A stretch of DNA of 64,000 bases from Ferrimonas aestuarii (GTDB lineage Bacteria > Pseudomonadota > Gammaproteobacteria > Enterobacterales > Shewanellaceae): the NCBI RefSeq assembly GCF_005116665.1, contig NZ_SWCJ01000001.1, positions 496,001-560,000 on the forward strand, read 5' to 3'. Numbering within the stretch: position 1 is the first letter of the stretch; every line of letters starts with the position of its first letter. The position numbers and the translations under genes were made by a program. Below the pieces are notes generated by a model. The model was not told where the DNA came from, did not search any database, and saw only the letters and a program-made list of their open reading frames with translations. Shown here one piece after another: positions 53,855 through 63,352 of this stretch.

Positions 53855-54214
53855 TTGATATTCCTTGTTTAAGTCACTAATTAATATGATTTTTTACATC
53901 ATTGATAAACATCGGCTCAAAGTTCGGTACTGACAAGCCCCTTTCTGTGTTCGGCGTGGTGAGTAAATCTCAATTTTTTGAACCAGTTAAGAGAGGATTG
54001 CTGGGTAAGGGGATAGCTTGGCTTTATGTGGGCATGATGATTATGGGGTTGTGCACTGTTCGCCATTGGGTACTGGAGCGGCCGAAATTCCATGTAAGGT
54101 GGGATAAGTCCTATTTGGTTGTGCGATAAAGTCGTTTTTGCAGCTTGCAGAGTTAATTTAGATGGCACCAACTGCAATAGTTGATTAGCTTTATCTGATA
54201 CTTATCAATTTAGG

Positions 54215-55129
54215 ATGTTACCAAGGATGGCAACGCCACATTTCATTTGTCAGATGGTTGAAGAAGCTGACGCCATGATTCGATTTGCTGCCGGTCAGGG
54301 CCTCGCTCTGCCGCCGGAGGTTCCGGTTCATATCAATCAATTAAAGGTGAGCTACATTATTGATGGTGAGCCCAACTGGGAGCCCATCAGCAGCCATGAA
54401 CTGACGATGTTGATTGAGTGTCATGGCAAATTGGCTAAACTCATTGAGCCCGCCAAGCCAAAGTCCATTGCGTTAATGAAGCGGGATGCGGATGATCCCA
54501 GCGTGTTTCATTTTTTGGGGCCGGTGCAACTGATACGAAAGCTCTCCATCGTAGCAATTCTGTGCTTACTGTTGACCATTTTGGTTTCGACTTCTCCTCA
54601 TGTAAATCTCACTACCATTAATCAAGGGTTGTTTAATTCTCAGGGGCTTACTTTATTGCTGAATCAGGTGTTTTTGCTGAGCTGTGCTGGTCTTGGAGCC
54701 ACCTTTGCCAGTTTGAATAAGGTTAATGAGTACATCAAGGTGGGCAGTTATGATCCGAAGTTTGATTCCACCTATTGGACGCTGTTTATTATGGGATTGA
54801 TGGGAGGCGTAATCATTGCTGAGCTGATTCCAGTCAGTCAGTTCGCAGAGGGCAGCTCGGCAGCGGCAGCCAGTTTTCATAAGCCCGTGGCTGCACTACT
54901 TGGTGGTTTCTCTGCGGACGTTATCTATCGAATATTAAGTCGTTTAGTGGACGTATTGGGTCAAGCCCTTGGACTTGAGACAAAACAAAGAACTGCTCGC
55001 TTAAAACGCGGTATTGCCTTCCAGGAGCAAGAGCATCGACTTGAATCATCGGCGGCGCAGCCAGCATCGATATCAACACCCAAGACTAAACAGGTTGAAA
55101 AAATAAAAAAGGAGTTGAGTCTTGATTGA
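54215..55129 (+). CDS. Multi-pass membrane protein of unknown function
   Basis: 304 residues (a second possible ATG is at 54227). The N-terminal 100 residues are soluble, then about four transmembrane segments follow (near 106-128, 145-166, 190-210, 226-252), including GGFSADVIYRILSRLVDVLG in the last. The C-terminal 50 residues are charged, with a Lys-rich end. No family recognised. Its end overlaps the acetyltransferase gene by 8 bp, so the two are probably expressed together. Confidence 0.65.
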   Translation: MLPRMATPHFICQMVEEADAMIRFAAGQGLALPPEVPVHINQLKVSYIIDGEPNWEPISSHELTMLIECHGKLAKLIEPAKPKSIALMKRDADDPSVFHFLGPVQLIRKLSIVAILCLLLTILVSTSPHVNLTTINQGLFNSQGLTLLLNQVFLLSCAGLGATFASLNKVNEYIKVGSYDPKFDSTYWTLFIMGLMGGVIIAELIPVSQFAEGSSAAAASFHKPVAALLGGFSADVIYRILSRLVDVLGQALGLETKQRTARLKRGIAFQEQEHRLESSAAQPASISTPKTKQVEKIKKELSLD

Positions 55130-55637
55130 ACCTAGGCTGACTTTAGAACCTTTGTGTTATGCAGACAGCATGTGGCTGTTTGAATTAGAGCGTGACCCTG
55201 AGGTGATGCGTTACACCGACCGTGGGCCGCAAACCCTGACCAATATCGTTGAGCAGATGCCAGAGTTGGTCCGTGGCTATGATAAAGAGGATGCTCTCAA
55301 GTTGTGGTTAGTCTGCCATCCTGATTTGGGCAGAATTGGTACTGCCGCCTTTTATGTCAACCCACAAGGTGAGAGCGAAGTTGGGTACAAATTGCATCGT
55401 CAGTTTTGGGGACAGGGACTCGGTAAGGCAACACTTTGTGCGCTGCTTGAATGGGTTGCAAAACATCGCCCAAACGAGCCGTTAGTGGCTGAAGTGTTTA
55501 AAGAAAATATCGCATCTACTAAGGTGCTGCAGCGGTTTGGCTTTGTGGTGGTGAAGGAGTACTGGAATCATGAGCATCAGCTTTGGGATCAACACTTAGA
55601 GCGAGCTTGTTTATCAAAAGCGCCACTTTCTTGTTGA
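55122..55637 (+). CDS. GNAT family N-acetyltransferase (RimJ/RimL-like)
   Basis: 171 residues from a TTG start, supported by a perfect AAGGAG seven bases upstream within the previous gene. The N-terminus IEPRLTLEPLCYADSMWLFE and DPEVMRYTDRGPQTL match GNAT proteins of the RimJ/RimL-like group; the CoA-binding loop is in YKLHRQFWGQGLGKATLCALL, and VFKENIASTKVLQRFGF is the C-terminal motif. It acetylates an unknown amine with acetyl-CoA. Confidence 0.85.
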   Translation: MIEPRLTLEPLCYADSMWLFELERDPEVMRYTDRGPQTLTNIVEQMPELVRGYDKEDALKLWLVCHPDLGRIGTAAFYVNPQGESEVGYKLHRQFWGQGLGKATLCALLEWVAKHRPNEPLVAEVFKENIASTKVLQRFGFVVVKEYWNHEHQLWDQHLERACLSKAPLSC

Positions 55638-56127
55638 TCCGTTTAAGTTCTTTAAAATTATGGTCGCTATGTGATTTAGCACCGAGATTGAATTTGAATC
55701 CCACGTCAGAAGAAGCATTAATGATTGGGGTTGTAACTTGGTGGTGTATTTAACTTTCTTTCGGCATATCTATAGTGAAATGAGTGTTGGTAGCGTTGGT
55801 TATCAAGGGTGAAATTATCTACGCTTGAATATGAAATTTTGTGAACTGAATATATTCACTGTTTTATAATTGACACTGCCAATTTCATGACGCTGCTCGA
55901 TATTGCCTATCTACAGGGATTTAGAAAAGGAAAGACGCGAAATCTAATTCGGTAATGGATCTCTCACAGGCTAGTAGCTAGGCGGCTTTAGGTCACATTT
56001 CTTAAAGTTAGCAATGTCTCAAATATGTCATAAGTCACTATGGCATATAACTTTATGTTGCGCCTGTAGCCCCATTGAACATATACTCGGCACAATCTCG
56101 AAATTTGGCCAAGTATAAGGGCTTAGA
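55638..56127. other. AT-rich intergenic region
   Basis: 490 bp between the acetyltransferase and the PEGA-protein gene. Stops are dense in every frame, no ORF of note, and I see no strong hairpin or repeat. It probably contains the promoter of the downstream gene. Confidence 0.4.
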
Positions 56128-57525
56128 TTGATTATGTTGCGACCTCTACATTTATCTCTTCTTGTTACATCCACTCTGTGGGCCCCTCTTAGCTTGGCAG
56201 AAGATAACGCGTTAAACACTGAAGCGAATGCGGTTTCACCGTCATCAAATATTGTTGCATCTACCGATAGAGTTGATGTGACATTATCGAATGTGGAATC
56301 AAAAGAGCGTGAAATTGATCGACAGATTTCCGCGTTATCCCAACAACAGAATCTGCTTAATGGATTAAAATTGGAGTTGGGTGAACTTGCTGACCGTGAA
56401 GTGTTATTACAAAGCGAGAAAAACAAAGCTAAAGCGAATTTAGACAATGAGTATCGCCGTCTTGATGAGAACCCAAGTCTTGATCTCAGCGTGGTTCAAC
56501 GTACTTATCAAGCGGCTTGGGCCGAGGTGAAAGAGAACCTTAGTCAACAAGCAAACAAGCGTGAGTCTATCGAAGCTGAGATGTTGGAGTTGGCTCGCAT
56601 CGAGCAGCAAAAGTTAAACCTGCAAGCTGAACTGGTAAAGCTTAAAGAGGCACATACTGAAGCTCGGGTTCAGCGACTGGCGGTCGAGCTCACTAAGCGT
56701 AATGTGGTTGAGGTTAGTCACACTGAGAAGTGCTCTTTGGACATGACCCTGCGTCAATGCAGCAAACGTGCCCATGAGCAGGCAAATCAGCAAGCATTTA
56801 ATGTGCTTCGTGACCGAATTACTGCAGCGCTGACAGAAAAAGAGCTGCTCGAGAATAAGATTGAAAGCCTGTCTATGACGGTTCAGGTTTCTGATAACCA
56901 AGTGGTTAAAAGCACCTTTATCGATGCAACTCGCTTCATGACCGACGTGCAGATGCAGATGCAATTGGTTCCTAACAAGCACACGCCTTGTGAACTGCTG
57001 GAAGTGAGTAACAAATACTGTAGCAAGCCATTGGTGACCGTTTCCAACGACAAAGATAAAGAGACTTGGGTTGAGCTAAAGGTTCGCTCCAACAAGCATC
57101 AAGATCGCGTGTTGGTTGATAACGTTTATTACGGCAACAGCCCCGTTCGTGTATACCTGCCTAAAGGCATTCACAACGTGACTGTGGAGAAGGGCGGTTA
57201 TGAGTCCTACTTGCGCACTTTAAACCTGAATGAACACCAGAAAGTTTGGGCTGAACTGCTGCGACGCAGTGATGTGGCCTCAAAGCCGGTTGCTACCACT
57301 AAAGTGCTTCCACAGAAACAGTCTAAGCCACAGGTTGAGGCCAGCGTTGTGAGCTATCAGGATAAAGTTGAGCCAGTAACTGTGCCTGATGGTGTGGTTA
57401 AGGCAAGTGTTGGTCAGACTCAACCGGCGGCGACTGTGACCGTTGCTGAGCCATCCGTTGCTTCTAGCCCTGCACCAACTCAAACGACTACTGAGCCTCG
57501 CATTGACCTTGATGAGAAAAACTAA
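56128..57525 (+). CDS. Exported coiled-coil protein with PEGA domain
   Basis: 465 residues with a signal peptide ending near SLAE. Residues about 50-270 form a long coiled coil (Gln/Glu/Leu/Lys-rich). About 305-385 are a PEGA-like beta domain (VELKVRSNKHQDRVLVDNVY, then GNSPVRVYLPKGIHNVTVEK and ESYLRTLNL). The C-terminal 80 residues are a Pro/Thr/Val-rich tail. Four Cys in the middle (CSLDMTLRQC, CELLEVSNKYC) may form disulfides. PEGA proteins often interact with the envelope surface or peptidoglycan. The exact role is unknown. It ends in a strong terminator. Confidence 0.72.
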   Translation: MIMLRPLHLSLLVTSTLWAPLSLAEDNALNTEANAVSPSSNIVASTDRVDVTLSNVESKEREIDRQISALSQQQNLLNGLKLELGELADREVLLQSEKNKAKANLDNEYRRLDENPSLDLSVVQRTYQAAWAEVKENLSQQANKRESIEAEMLELARIEQQKLNLQAELVKLKEAHTEARVQRLAVELTKRNVVEVSHTEKCSLDMTLRQCSKRAHEQANQQAFNVLRDRITAALTEKELLENKIESLSMTVQVSDNQVVKSTFIDATRFMTDVQMQMQLVPNKHTPCELLEVSNKYCSKPLVTVSNDKDKETWVELKVRSNKHQDRVLVDNVYYGNSPVRVYLPKGIHNVTVEKGGYESYLRTLNLNEHQKVWAELLRRSDVASKPVATTKVLPQKQSKPQVEASVVSYQDKVEPVTVPDGVVKASVGQTQPAATVTVAEPSVASSPAPTQTTTEPRIDLDEKN

Positions 57526-57553
57526 GCTGCCGTTTAACCAACGGAGCTAACCG

Positions 57554-57583
57554 AAAAAGCCAACGCAATGCGTTGGCTTTTTT
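57554..57583 (+). terminator. Terminator of the PEGA gene, bidirectional
   Basis: Perfect 13-bp stem AAAAAGCCAACGC/GCGTTGGCTTTTT with a 3-base loop, between convergent genes. Confidence 0.88.
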
Positions 57584-57605
57584 GTGTGGTATTACATAGT
57601 GCCAA

Positions 57606-58088
57606 TTAGTACAGAGCAATATGGCAGCTCGGCAGATCGTGCTTGTCGAAATAACCTTGATGGTACTCTTCGGCGACGTAGAAGGTCTGCACTGGCTCAA
57701 TTTCGGTAACAATGGTTTTGTCTTTCCAGTAACCAAAGTTTTGTTGATGGGCTTTGGAGAGCTGGGCTTGCTGTTTTTGAGCATCATTGTGATAGAACAC
57801 CACGCTGCGATACTGACTGCCGTGATCTTCCCCTTGCTGATTAACTGTCGTTGGGTTGTGGAACTGCCAGAAGGTCTCCAGTAACTGCTCAAAGCTAACG
57901 ATGGTGTCATCAAACTCCACCTCTACCACTTCAGCGTGGCCAGTATTGCCAGTCTTTACCTCTTGGTAGCTCGGATTGTCTGACTCGCCGCCCATGTAAC
58001 CACAGGTCGCTCGCTTGACTCCTTCAACTTCTTTGAAAAACTGCTCTACGCCCCAAAAACATCCGGCGCCAAAGGTTGCGATTGCCAT
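57606..58088 (-). CDS. msrA: Peptide-methionine (S)-S-oxide reductase MsrA
   Basis: 160 residues starting MAIATFGAGCFWGVEQFF; the catalytic Cys is in GCFWG at residues 9-13. GYMGGESDNPSYQEVKTGNTGHAEVVEV, in two adjacent pieces, and the YRSVVFYH block are typical. It reduces the S epimer of methionine sulfoxide in proteins, using thioredoxin. The C-terminus is the short form, ending LPSCHIALY, with a resolving Cys there. Monocistronic. Confidence 0.95.
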   Translation of the reverse strand: MAIATFGAGCFWGVEQFFKEVEGVKRATCGYMGGESDNPSYQEVKTGNTGHAEVVEVEFDDTIVSFEQLLETFWQFHNPTTVNQQGEDHGSQYRSVVFYHNDAQKQQAQLSKAHQQNFGYWKDKTIVTEIEPVQTFYVAEEYHQGYFDKHDLPSCHIALY

Positions 58089-58204
58089 GATTATATCCCT
58101 TTAGATTTCTAGACGGCTAAACGTCCATTTAATCTATCATGACCTTTTCCAATTGCAAACAATAAATTTCAACACCCTGTTAACTGACTGATAGAGCATT
58201 TACA

Positions 58205-59254
58205 ATGGCGGAAAAATACCAGCAAATGGAGTGCATGGTGCTATTCGAACAACAAGACTTTCTCGCACAAACCCTCGCTAACCCAACCAATTCTCTGCCT
58301 TTTGAGCAGCGCACCTTAGACAACGGTACTCAAATTCGATTGCTTGATACCGGCATTGTTGAAGTTCAGCCTGCCGCGCCTCAAGGCAAGAATATCGTGC
58401 TGTCCTGCGCCGTTCATGGCAATGAAACCGCGCCCATTGAGATCGTCAATCAGCTTCTTAATGACATCCTATCGGGTAGCGTAGTGTGTCAGCATCGGTT
58501 ACTGCTATTGATGGGCAACCCTCAAGCGATGGTGGCGGGGACTCGCGGGATTGAGGAGAACATGAACCGCCTATTCAGCGGCGCACACTCAAAGGGCGTT
58601 GACAGCTTGAATCGGGAGCGCGCTCGGGCAAAGCAACTGGAGCAGGCGGTAAAATCCTTCTTTGAAGCTGGGGAGGGAGAGCGTTTTCATTACGATCTTC
58701 ACACCGCCATCCGCGACTCCAAGCGGGAGAAGTTTGCCGTCTACCCGTTCCGTCACGGTAAGCCATGGCGTAAAGAGCAGATTCGCTTTTTAGCGGGCTG
58801 TGGCGTCAACACCATCTTGTTGTCTCACTCGCCAACCACCACCTTCAGTTACTTCTCCTCCAACGAGTTTGGCGCTGACGCTTTCACCGTGGAACTGGGT
58901 AAGGTCAAACCATTCGGTCAGAACGACATGAGCCGCTTTGAAGCCTGTTTGGCGCAGCTAAGATTGTTGGTGGCTAATGAACCGCTGATGATGCCCGAGC
59001 TATCTGAGTCAGTGGTGTTTGATGTGGCTCAAGTGATTAACAAGCACAGCGAAGACTTTCGTTTCACCTTCAGTGACGATGCCGCTAATTTCAGCGAGTT
59101 TGCGCCGGATACGGTTCTGGCTAATGAAGATGGAAACGCGATCCGAGTGGGGGACAAGGCAGAATCGATCATCTTCCCCAACGCCAATGTGGCCATTGGT
59201 CAACGAGCCTTGTTGACCGTGGTGCCGACGGAAATTGGCACTGACTTTGAATAA
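58205..59254 (+). CDS. astE: Succinylglutamate desuccinylase AstE
   Basis: 349 residues. Zinc-binding motif HGNETAP with His71 and Glu74, and the third His in RFHYDLHTAIR near residue 163; VELGKVKPFG with Glu as base lies near 227. It releases succinate from N-succinylglutamate, the last step of the AST arginine degradation pathway. The other ast genes are not adjacent, so astE is an orphan here. An internal ATG at 58235 is also possible; 58205 is the earliest with plausible upstream sequence. Confidence 0.9.
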   Translation: MAEKYQQMECMVLFEQQDFLAQTLANPTNSLPFEQRTLDNGTQIRLLDTGIVEVQPAAPQGKNIVLSCAVHGNETAPIEIVNQLLNDILSGSVVCQHRLLLLMGNPQAMVAGTRGIEENMNRLFSGAHSKGVDSLNRERARAKQLEQAVKSFFEAGEGERFHYDLHTAIRDSKREKFAVYPFRHGKPWRKEQIRFLAGCGVNTILLSHSPTTTFSYFSSNEFGADAFTVELGKVKPFGQNDMSRFEACLAQLRLLVANEPLMMPELSESVVFDVAQVINKHSEDFRFTFSDDAANFSEFAPDTVLANEDGNAIRVGDKAESIIFPNANVAIGQRALLTVVPTEIGTDFE

Positions 59255-59457
59255 ATACTCAATCTGACTGCAAACGCCGTTTGTAAATTTTCCGATACAG
59301 ACGGCGAACTGTGATCGCCGTCAAACTTGGTTCGGAAGTTGTCCCCCGTCTGTCTTGCCCGTACCCTTAGCCTGACTCATAACAGTTGTTGAAATAAAAA
59401 AGAACAGCAATAACAACGGCCAGGGATGCTGGCCTTAAGCACAGACGGAAGCGACAG

Positions 59458-60633
59458 ATGAGCCTAGAACCCCAACATCAAGTCCACGAGGCGGTGATGA
59501 CCTCGGGACACGCCTTGAAAATCCCGGTTCTCAAGATTTTGCAGGCCGATGGCACCCTTTATCCAGGAGCCAGTCTGCCAAGCATAGACAAAGAACTGGC
59601 GCTTAAAATCTACGACACCTTAGCCTTTATTCGCGTTCTTGATGAGCGCATGCTGGCCGCCCAGCGCCAAGGCCGCATCAGTTTCTACATGACCTGCATT
59701 GGCGAAGAAGCCGCAGTGACTGGCAGTGCGGCTGCACTGAGCGATGACGATATGATCATGGCCCAGTATCGTGAACAAGCGGCCTTGCGATTGCGTGGTT
59801 TTACTACCGAGCAGTTCATGAACCAGATGTTCTCCAATGAGAAAGATCTGGGTAAAGGTCGCCAGATGCCAATTCACTACGGCAGTAACGAACTTAACTA
59901 CATGACGGTGTCCTCGCCCCTGGGTACTCAGATCCCGCAAGCGGCAGGCTACGCCTATGGCCAAAAGCGTGCTGGCAAAGACGCATTGACCCTGTGTTAC
60001 TTCGGTGAAGGCGCCGCCTCGGAAGGGGACTTCCACGCCGGCCTGAATATGGCAGCCGTCCTCAATTGCCCAACCATCTTCTTCTGCCGTAACAACGGTT
60101 ATGCCATTTCAACACCGGTAGAGGAGCAGTTTGCTGGTGATGGTATCGCCCCTCGTGGCGTGGGCTATGGCATCGATACCATCCGAGTGGATGGTAACGA
60201 TCTGTTGGCGGTATTAGCGGCGACTCAGCACGCCAGAGAGGTGGCGCTGGCGGAGAACAAACCGGTATTGATTGAAGCCATGAGCTATCGCCTTGGGGCG
60301 CATTCCAGCTCCGATGATCCAAGCGGTTATCGCTCCAAAGAGGAGGAAGCCAAGTGGCGTGAACACGATGGTGTGCACCGCTTTAAGCTGTGGATGATGG
60401 CTAAGGGCTGGTGGGATGATGCCCAAGATGAAGCCTTGATGGAGGGCTATCGCAAAGAGGTGCTGGCGGCGGTGAAAGTGGCTGAAGTGATTGAGCGGCC
60501 CGCCTACAACACCTTGGTAACCGACGTGTACGACACGGTTCCTAAGCACCTTCAGCAGCAGCTCGAACAGACCAGAGCGCACATGGCACGCTACCCAGAC
60601 GTGTACCCAGCCGACACGGACAAGGAGGCGTAA
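59458..60633 (+). CDS. bkdA1: Branched-chain 2-oxoacid dehydrogenase E1 subunit alpha
   Basis: 391 residues. The TPP-binding motif is in [20 protein letters not shown] and [10 protein letters not shown] near residues 182-220; [17 protein letters not shown] near residue 280 is the phosphorylation-loop region typical of branched-chain rather than pyruvate E1 alpha. With E1 beta it decarboxylates the 2-oxoacids of Val, Leu and Ile. A GGCCAG/CTGGCC hairpin precedes the start (59418-59434). It heads the three-gene operon; E1 beta follows 2 bp after its stop. Confidence 0.95.
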   Translation: MSLEPQHQVHEAVMTSGHALKIPVLKILQADGTLYPGASLPSIDKELALKIYDTLAFIRVLDERMLAAQRQGRISFYMTCIGEEAAVTGSAAALSDDDMIMAQYREQAALRLRGFTTEQFMNQMFSNEKDLGKGRQMPIHYGSNELNYMTVSSPLGTQIPQAAGYAYGQKRAGKDALTLCYFGEGAASEGDFHAGLNMAAVLNCPTIFFCRNNGYAISTPVEEQFAGDGIAPRGVGYGIDTIRVDGNDLLAVLAATQHAREVALAENKPVLIEAMSYRLGAHSSSDDPSGYRSKEEEAKWREHDGVHRFKLWMMAKGWWDDAQDEALMEGYRKEVLAAVKVAEVIERPAYNTLVTDVYDTVPKHLQQQLEQTRAHMARYPDVYPADTDKEA

Positions 60634-60635
60634 CC

Positions 60636-61613
60636 GTGGCTCAGATGAATCTATTACAGGCGATCAACTCCGCCATGGACGTGGCCATGGCCAGTGACGA
60701 CACTGCCGTGGTATTTGGTGAAGACGTGGGTCACTTCGGTGGCGTGTTCCGAGCTACCTCTAAGCTGCAAGAAAAGTATGGCCGTGAGCGCTGTTTTAAC
60801 ACCCCGCTGACTGAGCAAGGCATCATCGGTTTTGCCAATGGCCTTGCCGCCCAAGGCAGTACCGCCATTGCGGAAATTCAATTTGCGGATTACATCTTCC
60901 CAGCGTTTGATCAGCTAGTGAATGAATCAGCCAAATTCCGCTACCGCAGTGGTAACGAATTTGATGTGGGCCGCCTTACCGTGCGCACTCCTTATGGCGG
61001 CGGCATTGCTGGCGGTCATTACCACTCTCAGTCACCGGAAGCCTACTTTACCCACACTCCGGGCCTAAAAATTGTGGTACCTCGTAATCCTTATGAAGCC
61101 AAAGGCTTGTTGCTGGCCTCCATTCGTGACGACAACCCGGTGATCTTCTTTGAGCCAAAACGCCTCTACCGCGCCGCAGTGGGTGAGGTACCAGAAGGGG
61201 ATTATCAGATTGACCTGTCTCGCGCCGACGTGGTGAAGCAGGGCACGGACATCACGCTGCTGGGCTGGGGCGCCCAGATGGAGCTGATTGAAAAGGCGGC
61301 GGCAATGGCCCAGGAGAGCGGCATCAGCTGTGAGATTATCGACCTGCGTACTCTGTTGCCTTGGGATGTGGATACCGTGGCTAAGTCGGTGTGCAAAACC
61401 GGTCGCTTATTGATTAGCCATGAAGCTCCGTTGACCGGCGGTTTTGCCGGTGAAGTGGCCGCTACGATTCAGCAGGAGTGCTTCCTGCATTTGGAATCTC
61501 CTATCGCTCGAGTTTGTGGCATGGACACTCCCTATCCGCTGGCGCTAGAGCAAGCCCACATGGCTGATCACCTCAAGATCTTTGAAGCCATCAAGGCCAA
61601 TGTCGAGTTTTAA
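60636..61613 (+). CDS. bkdA2: Branched-chain 2-oxoacid dehydrogenase E1 subunit beta
   Basis: 325 residues from a GTG, set by AAGGAGG in the end of the previous gene. It has the transketolase-like fold: [50 protein letters not shown] and the C-terminal [18 protein letters not shown]. It pairs with E1 alpha to form the alpha2beta2 decarboxylase. Stop and E2 start are 11 bp apart. Confidence 0.95.
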   Translation: MAQMNLLQAINSAMDVAMASDDTAVVFGEDVGHFGGVFRATSKLQEKYGRERCFNTPLTEQGIIGFANGLAAQGSTAIAEIQFADYIFPAFDQLVNESAKFRYRSGNEFDVGRLTVRTPYGGGIAGGHYHSQSPEAYFTHTPGLKIVVPRNPYEAKGLLLASIRDDNPVIFFEPKRLYRAAVGEVPEGDYQIDLSRADVVKQGTDITLLGWGAQMELIEKAAAMAQESGISCEIIDLRTLLPWDVDTVAKSVCKTGRLLISHEAPLTGGFAGEVAATIQQECFLHLESPIARVCGMDTPYPLALEQAHMADHLKIFEAIKANVEF

Positions 61614-61624
61614 GGAAGTCGAGA

Positions 61625-63217
61625 ATGATTAAAGAATTTATCCTGCCTGACATTGGCGAAGGTGTGGTTGAGTGTGAGCTGATGGAGTGGCGAGTCCAAG
61701 AGGGCGAAACCATCAGTGAAGATCAGGTGATTGCCGAGGTGATGACCGACAAAGCGGTGGTGGAGATCCCTGCGCCCTACGATGGCGTCATTGCCAAGCT
61801 TCACTATAACAAGGGTGATATCGCTCAGGTGCATCAACCGCTGTTTGCGGTTGAGGTGGCAGGCTCAGATAGTTCAGAACCAACCTCGGCTCCTGCAGCG
61901 GCGCAAGCTGAACCTCAGCCTACACAAACCGCAGAGCCAAGCGTTAACGTCGGTTCAGCCGTTAATGTGGAAGAGTTTATTTTACCGGATATCGGCGAAG
62001 GCATTGTTGAGTGTGAGATTGCCAAGTGGCTGGTGGCCGAAGGCGATGAGGTGGTGGAAGACCAACCTATCTGCGAAGTGATGACCGATAAGGCCGTGGT
62101 GGAGATCCCCGCAGTGTCAAACGGCACCATCCATAAGCTGCATTTTCAGCAGGGCGAAATCGCAAAGGTTCATAAGCCGCTGTTTGCGTTGGCGGTATCC
62201 GCTCCTGAGGCCAGCTCCGCAGCCAAGCCCAGCACCAGTGAAACCGTGGCTGAGGTGACTCGAGAGGTGAAAACCGGCGTGGCGACGGCATCAGCCCCAA
62301 CCGATGGCGACAATACAGCTCCGGTAAAATCAAAAGGTAAGGCACTGGCCAGCCCTGCGGTTCGCCGTATGGCTCGCAGCCTCAATGTGGATATTGCCGA
62401 AGTACCAGGCAGTGGCAAAAGTGGCCGAGTTTACAAAGAGGACATTGAGCGCTTTGTGACCAAGGGCAGCGCGCCGCAGCTGGTGGAAGCACAGGCGCCA
62501 GCGGCCGAGTCTAAGGATCGGGTTGAACCCATCAAGGGCATCAAGGCGGCCATGGCCAAGCAGATGACCGCCTCGGTATCGACCATTCCACACTTTACCT
62601 ACTGTGAAGAGTTGGATCTGACTGAGCTGGTGGCCTTGCGGGCAAAGCTTAAAACCCGCTATGCAGAGCAGGGCGTTAAGCTGACGTTGATGCCGTTTAT
62701 CATCAAAGCGATGTCGGTGGCGGCGCTTAAGTACCCGGTGCTCAATAGCCGAGTGAATGACGATTGCAGTGAGCTGACCTATCTGGGAGATCACAACATC
62801 GGCATGGCGGTGGATGGCAAGATGGGTTTGATTGTGCCAAATATTAAGCAGGTACAAGAGAAATCGATCATCGAGGTTGCCAATGAGGTGACTCGCCTGA
62901 CTCAGGCGGCCCGCGAAGGTAAGGTTTCGCCCAATGACCTGAAAGATGGCAGCTTGTCGGTGTCTAACATTGGCGCACTTGGCGGCACCGTAGCCACCCC
63001 AATCATCAATAAGCCAGAAGTGGCCATTGTTGCCCTGGGTAAGCTGCAAACCCTGCCTCGATTTAACGAACAGGGCGAGGTGGAAGCTCGCACCATCATG
63101 CAGGTAAGTTGGTCTGGCGACCATCGAGTGATCGATGGCGGCACCATTGCTCGATTCTGTAACCTGTGGAAATCCTTACTGGAATCCCCAGCTGAGATGA
63201 TGTTGCACCTAAGCTAG
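61625..63217 (+). CDS. bkdB: Dihydrolipoyl acyltransferase E2 of the branched-chain complex (two lipoyl domains)
   Basis: 530 residues. Two lipoyl domains (about 1-80 and 115-195), each with the MTDKAVVEIPA signature; the lipoylated lysines are Lys43 and Lys156. An Ala/Pro/Glu linker, a peripheral subunit-binding domain (ASPAVRRMARSLNVDIAEV near residue 240) and the catalytic domain with the active-site His in SGDHRVIDGG near residue 500 follow. It transfers the acyl group to CoA. No E3 gene follows, so lipoamide dehydrogenase must be encoded elsewhere. Confidence 0.95.
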   Translation: MIKEFILPDIGEGVVECELMEWRVQEGETISEDQVIAEVMTDKAVVEIPAPYDGVIAKLHYNKGDIAQVHQPLFAVEVAGSDSSEPTSAPAAAQAEPQPTQTAEPSVNVGSAVNVEEFILPDIGEGIVECEIAKWLVAEGDEVVEDQPICEVMTDKAVVEIPAVSNGTIHKLHFQQGEIAKVHKPLFALAVSAPEASSAAKPSTSETVAEVTREVKTGVATASAPTDGDNTAPVKSKGKALASPAVRRMARSLNVDIAEVPGSGKSGRVYKEDIERFVTKGSAPQLVEAQAPAAESKDRVEPIKGIKAAMAKQMTASVSTIPHFTYCEELDLTELVALRAKLKTRYAEQGVKLTLMPFIIKAMSVAALKYPVLNSRVNDDCSELTYLGDHNIGMAVDGKMGLIVPNIKQVQEKSIIEVANEVTRLTQAAREGKVSPNDLKDGSLSVSNIGALGGTVATPIINKPEVAIVALGKLQTLPRFNEQGEVEARTIMQVSWSGDHRVIDGGTIARFCNLWKSLLESPAEMMLHLS

Positions 63218-63244
63218 GTCAAAGAGTTTTATCGATTTAAATTA

Positions 63245-63283
63245 AGCGTTTGTTGCCAGTTAGATGGCAGCAAGCGCTTTTTT
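63245..63283 (+). terminator. Terminator of the bkd operon
   Basis: 14-bp stem AGCGTTTGTTGCCA/TGGCAGCAAGCGCT (two G-T pairs) with loop GTTAGA and a six-T tail, 28 bp after the E2 stop. Confidence 0.88.
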
Positions 63284-63310
63284 CGGTTTAGTCGATGCCA
63301 CTTTGCGAGG

Positions 63311-63316
63311 TATAAT
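63311..63316 (+). promoter_or_regulatory. Candidate -10 element of nadA
   Basis: A perfect TATAAT 37 bp before the nadA start. No good -35 is visible at 16-18 bp spacing. Confidence 0.4.
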
Positions 63317-63352
63317 ACCAATCTATTACATGAAGAGGCCGTAGTAACAGCA

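Noticed and set aside
53902..54129. A 75-codon plus-strand frame between the six-Cys peptides and the membrane-protein gene
   Set aside because: TTG start without a ribosome site, one weak hydrophobic stretch and no recognisable pattern; too little support to call a gene.
62330..63124. A 264-codon minus-strand frame inside the E2 gene
   Set aside because: The plus strand encodes the complete lipoyl, binding and catalytic domains; the reverse frame has no start site or family resemblance.
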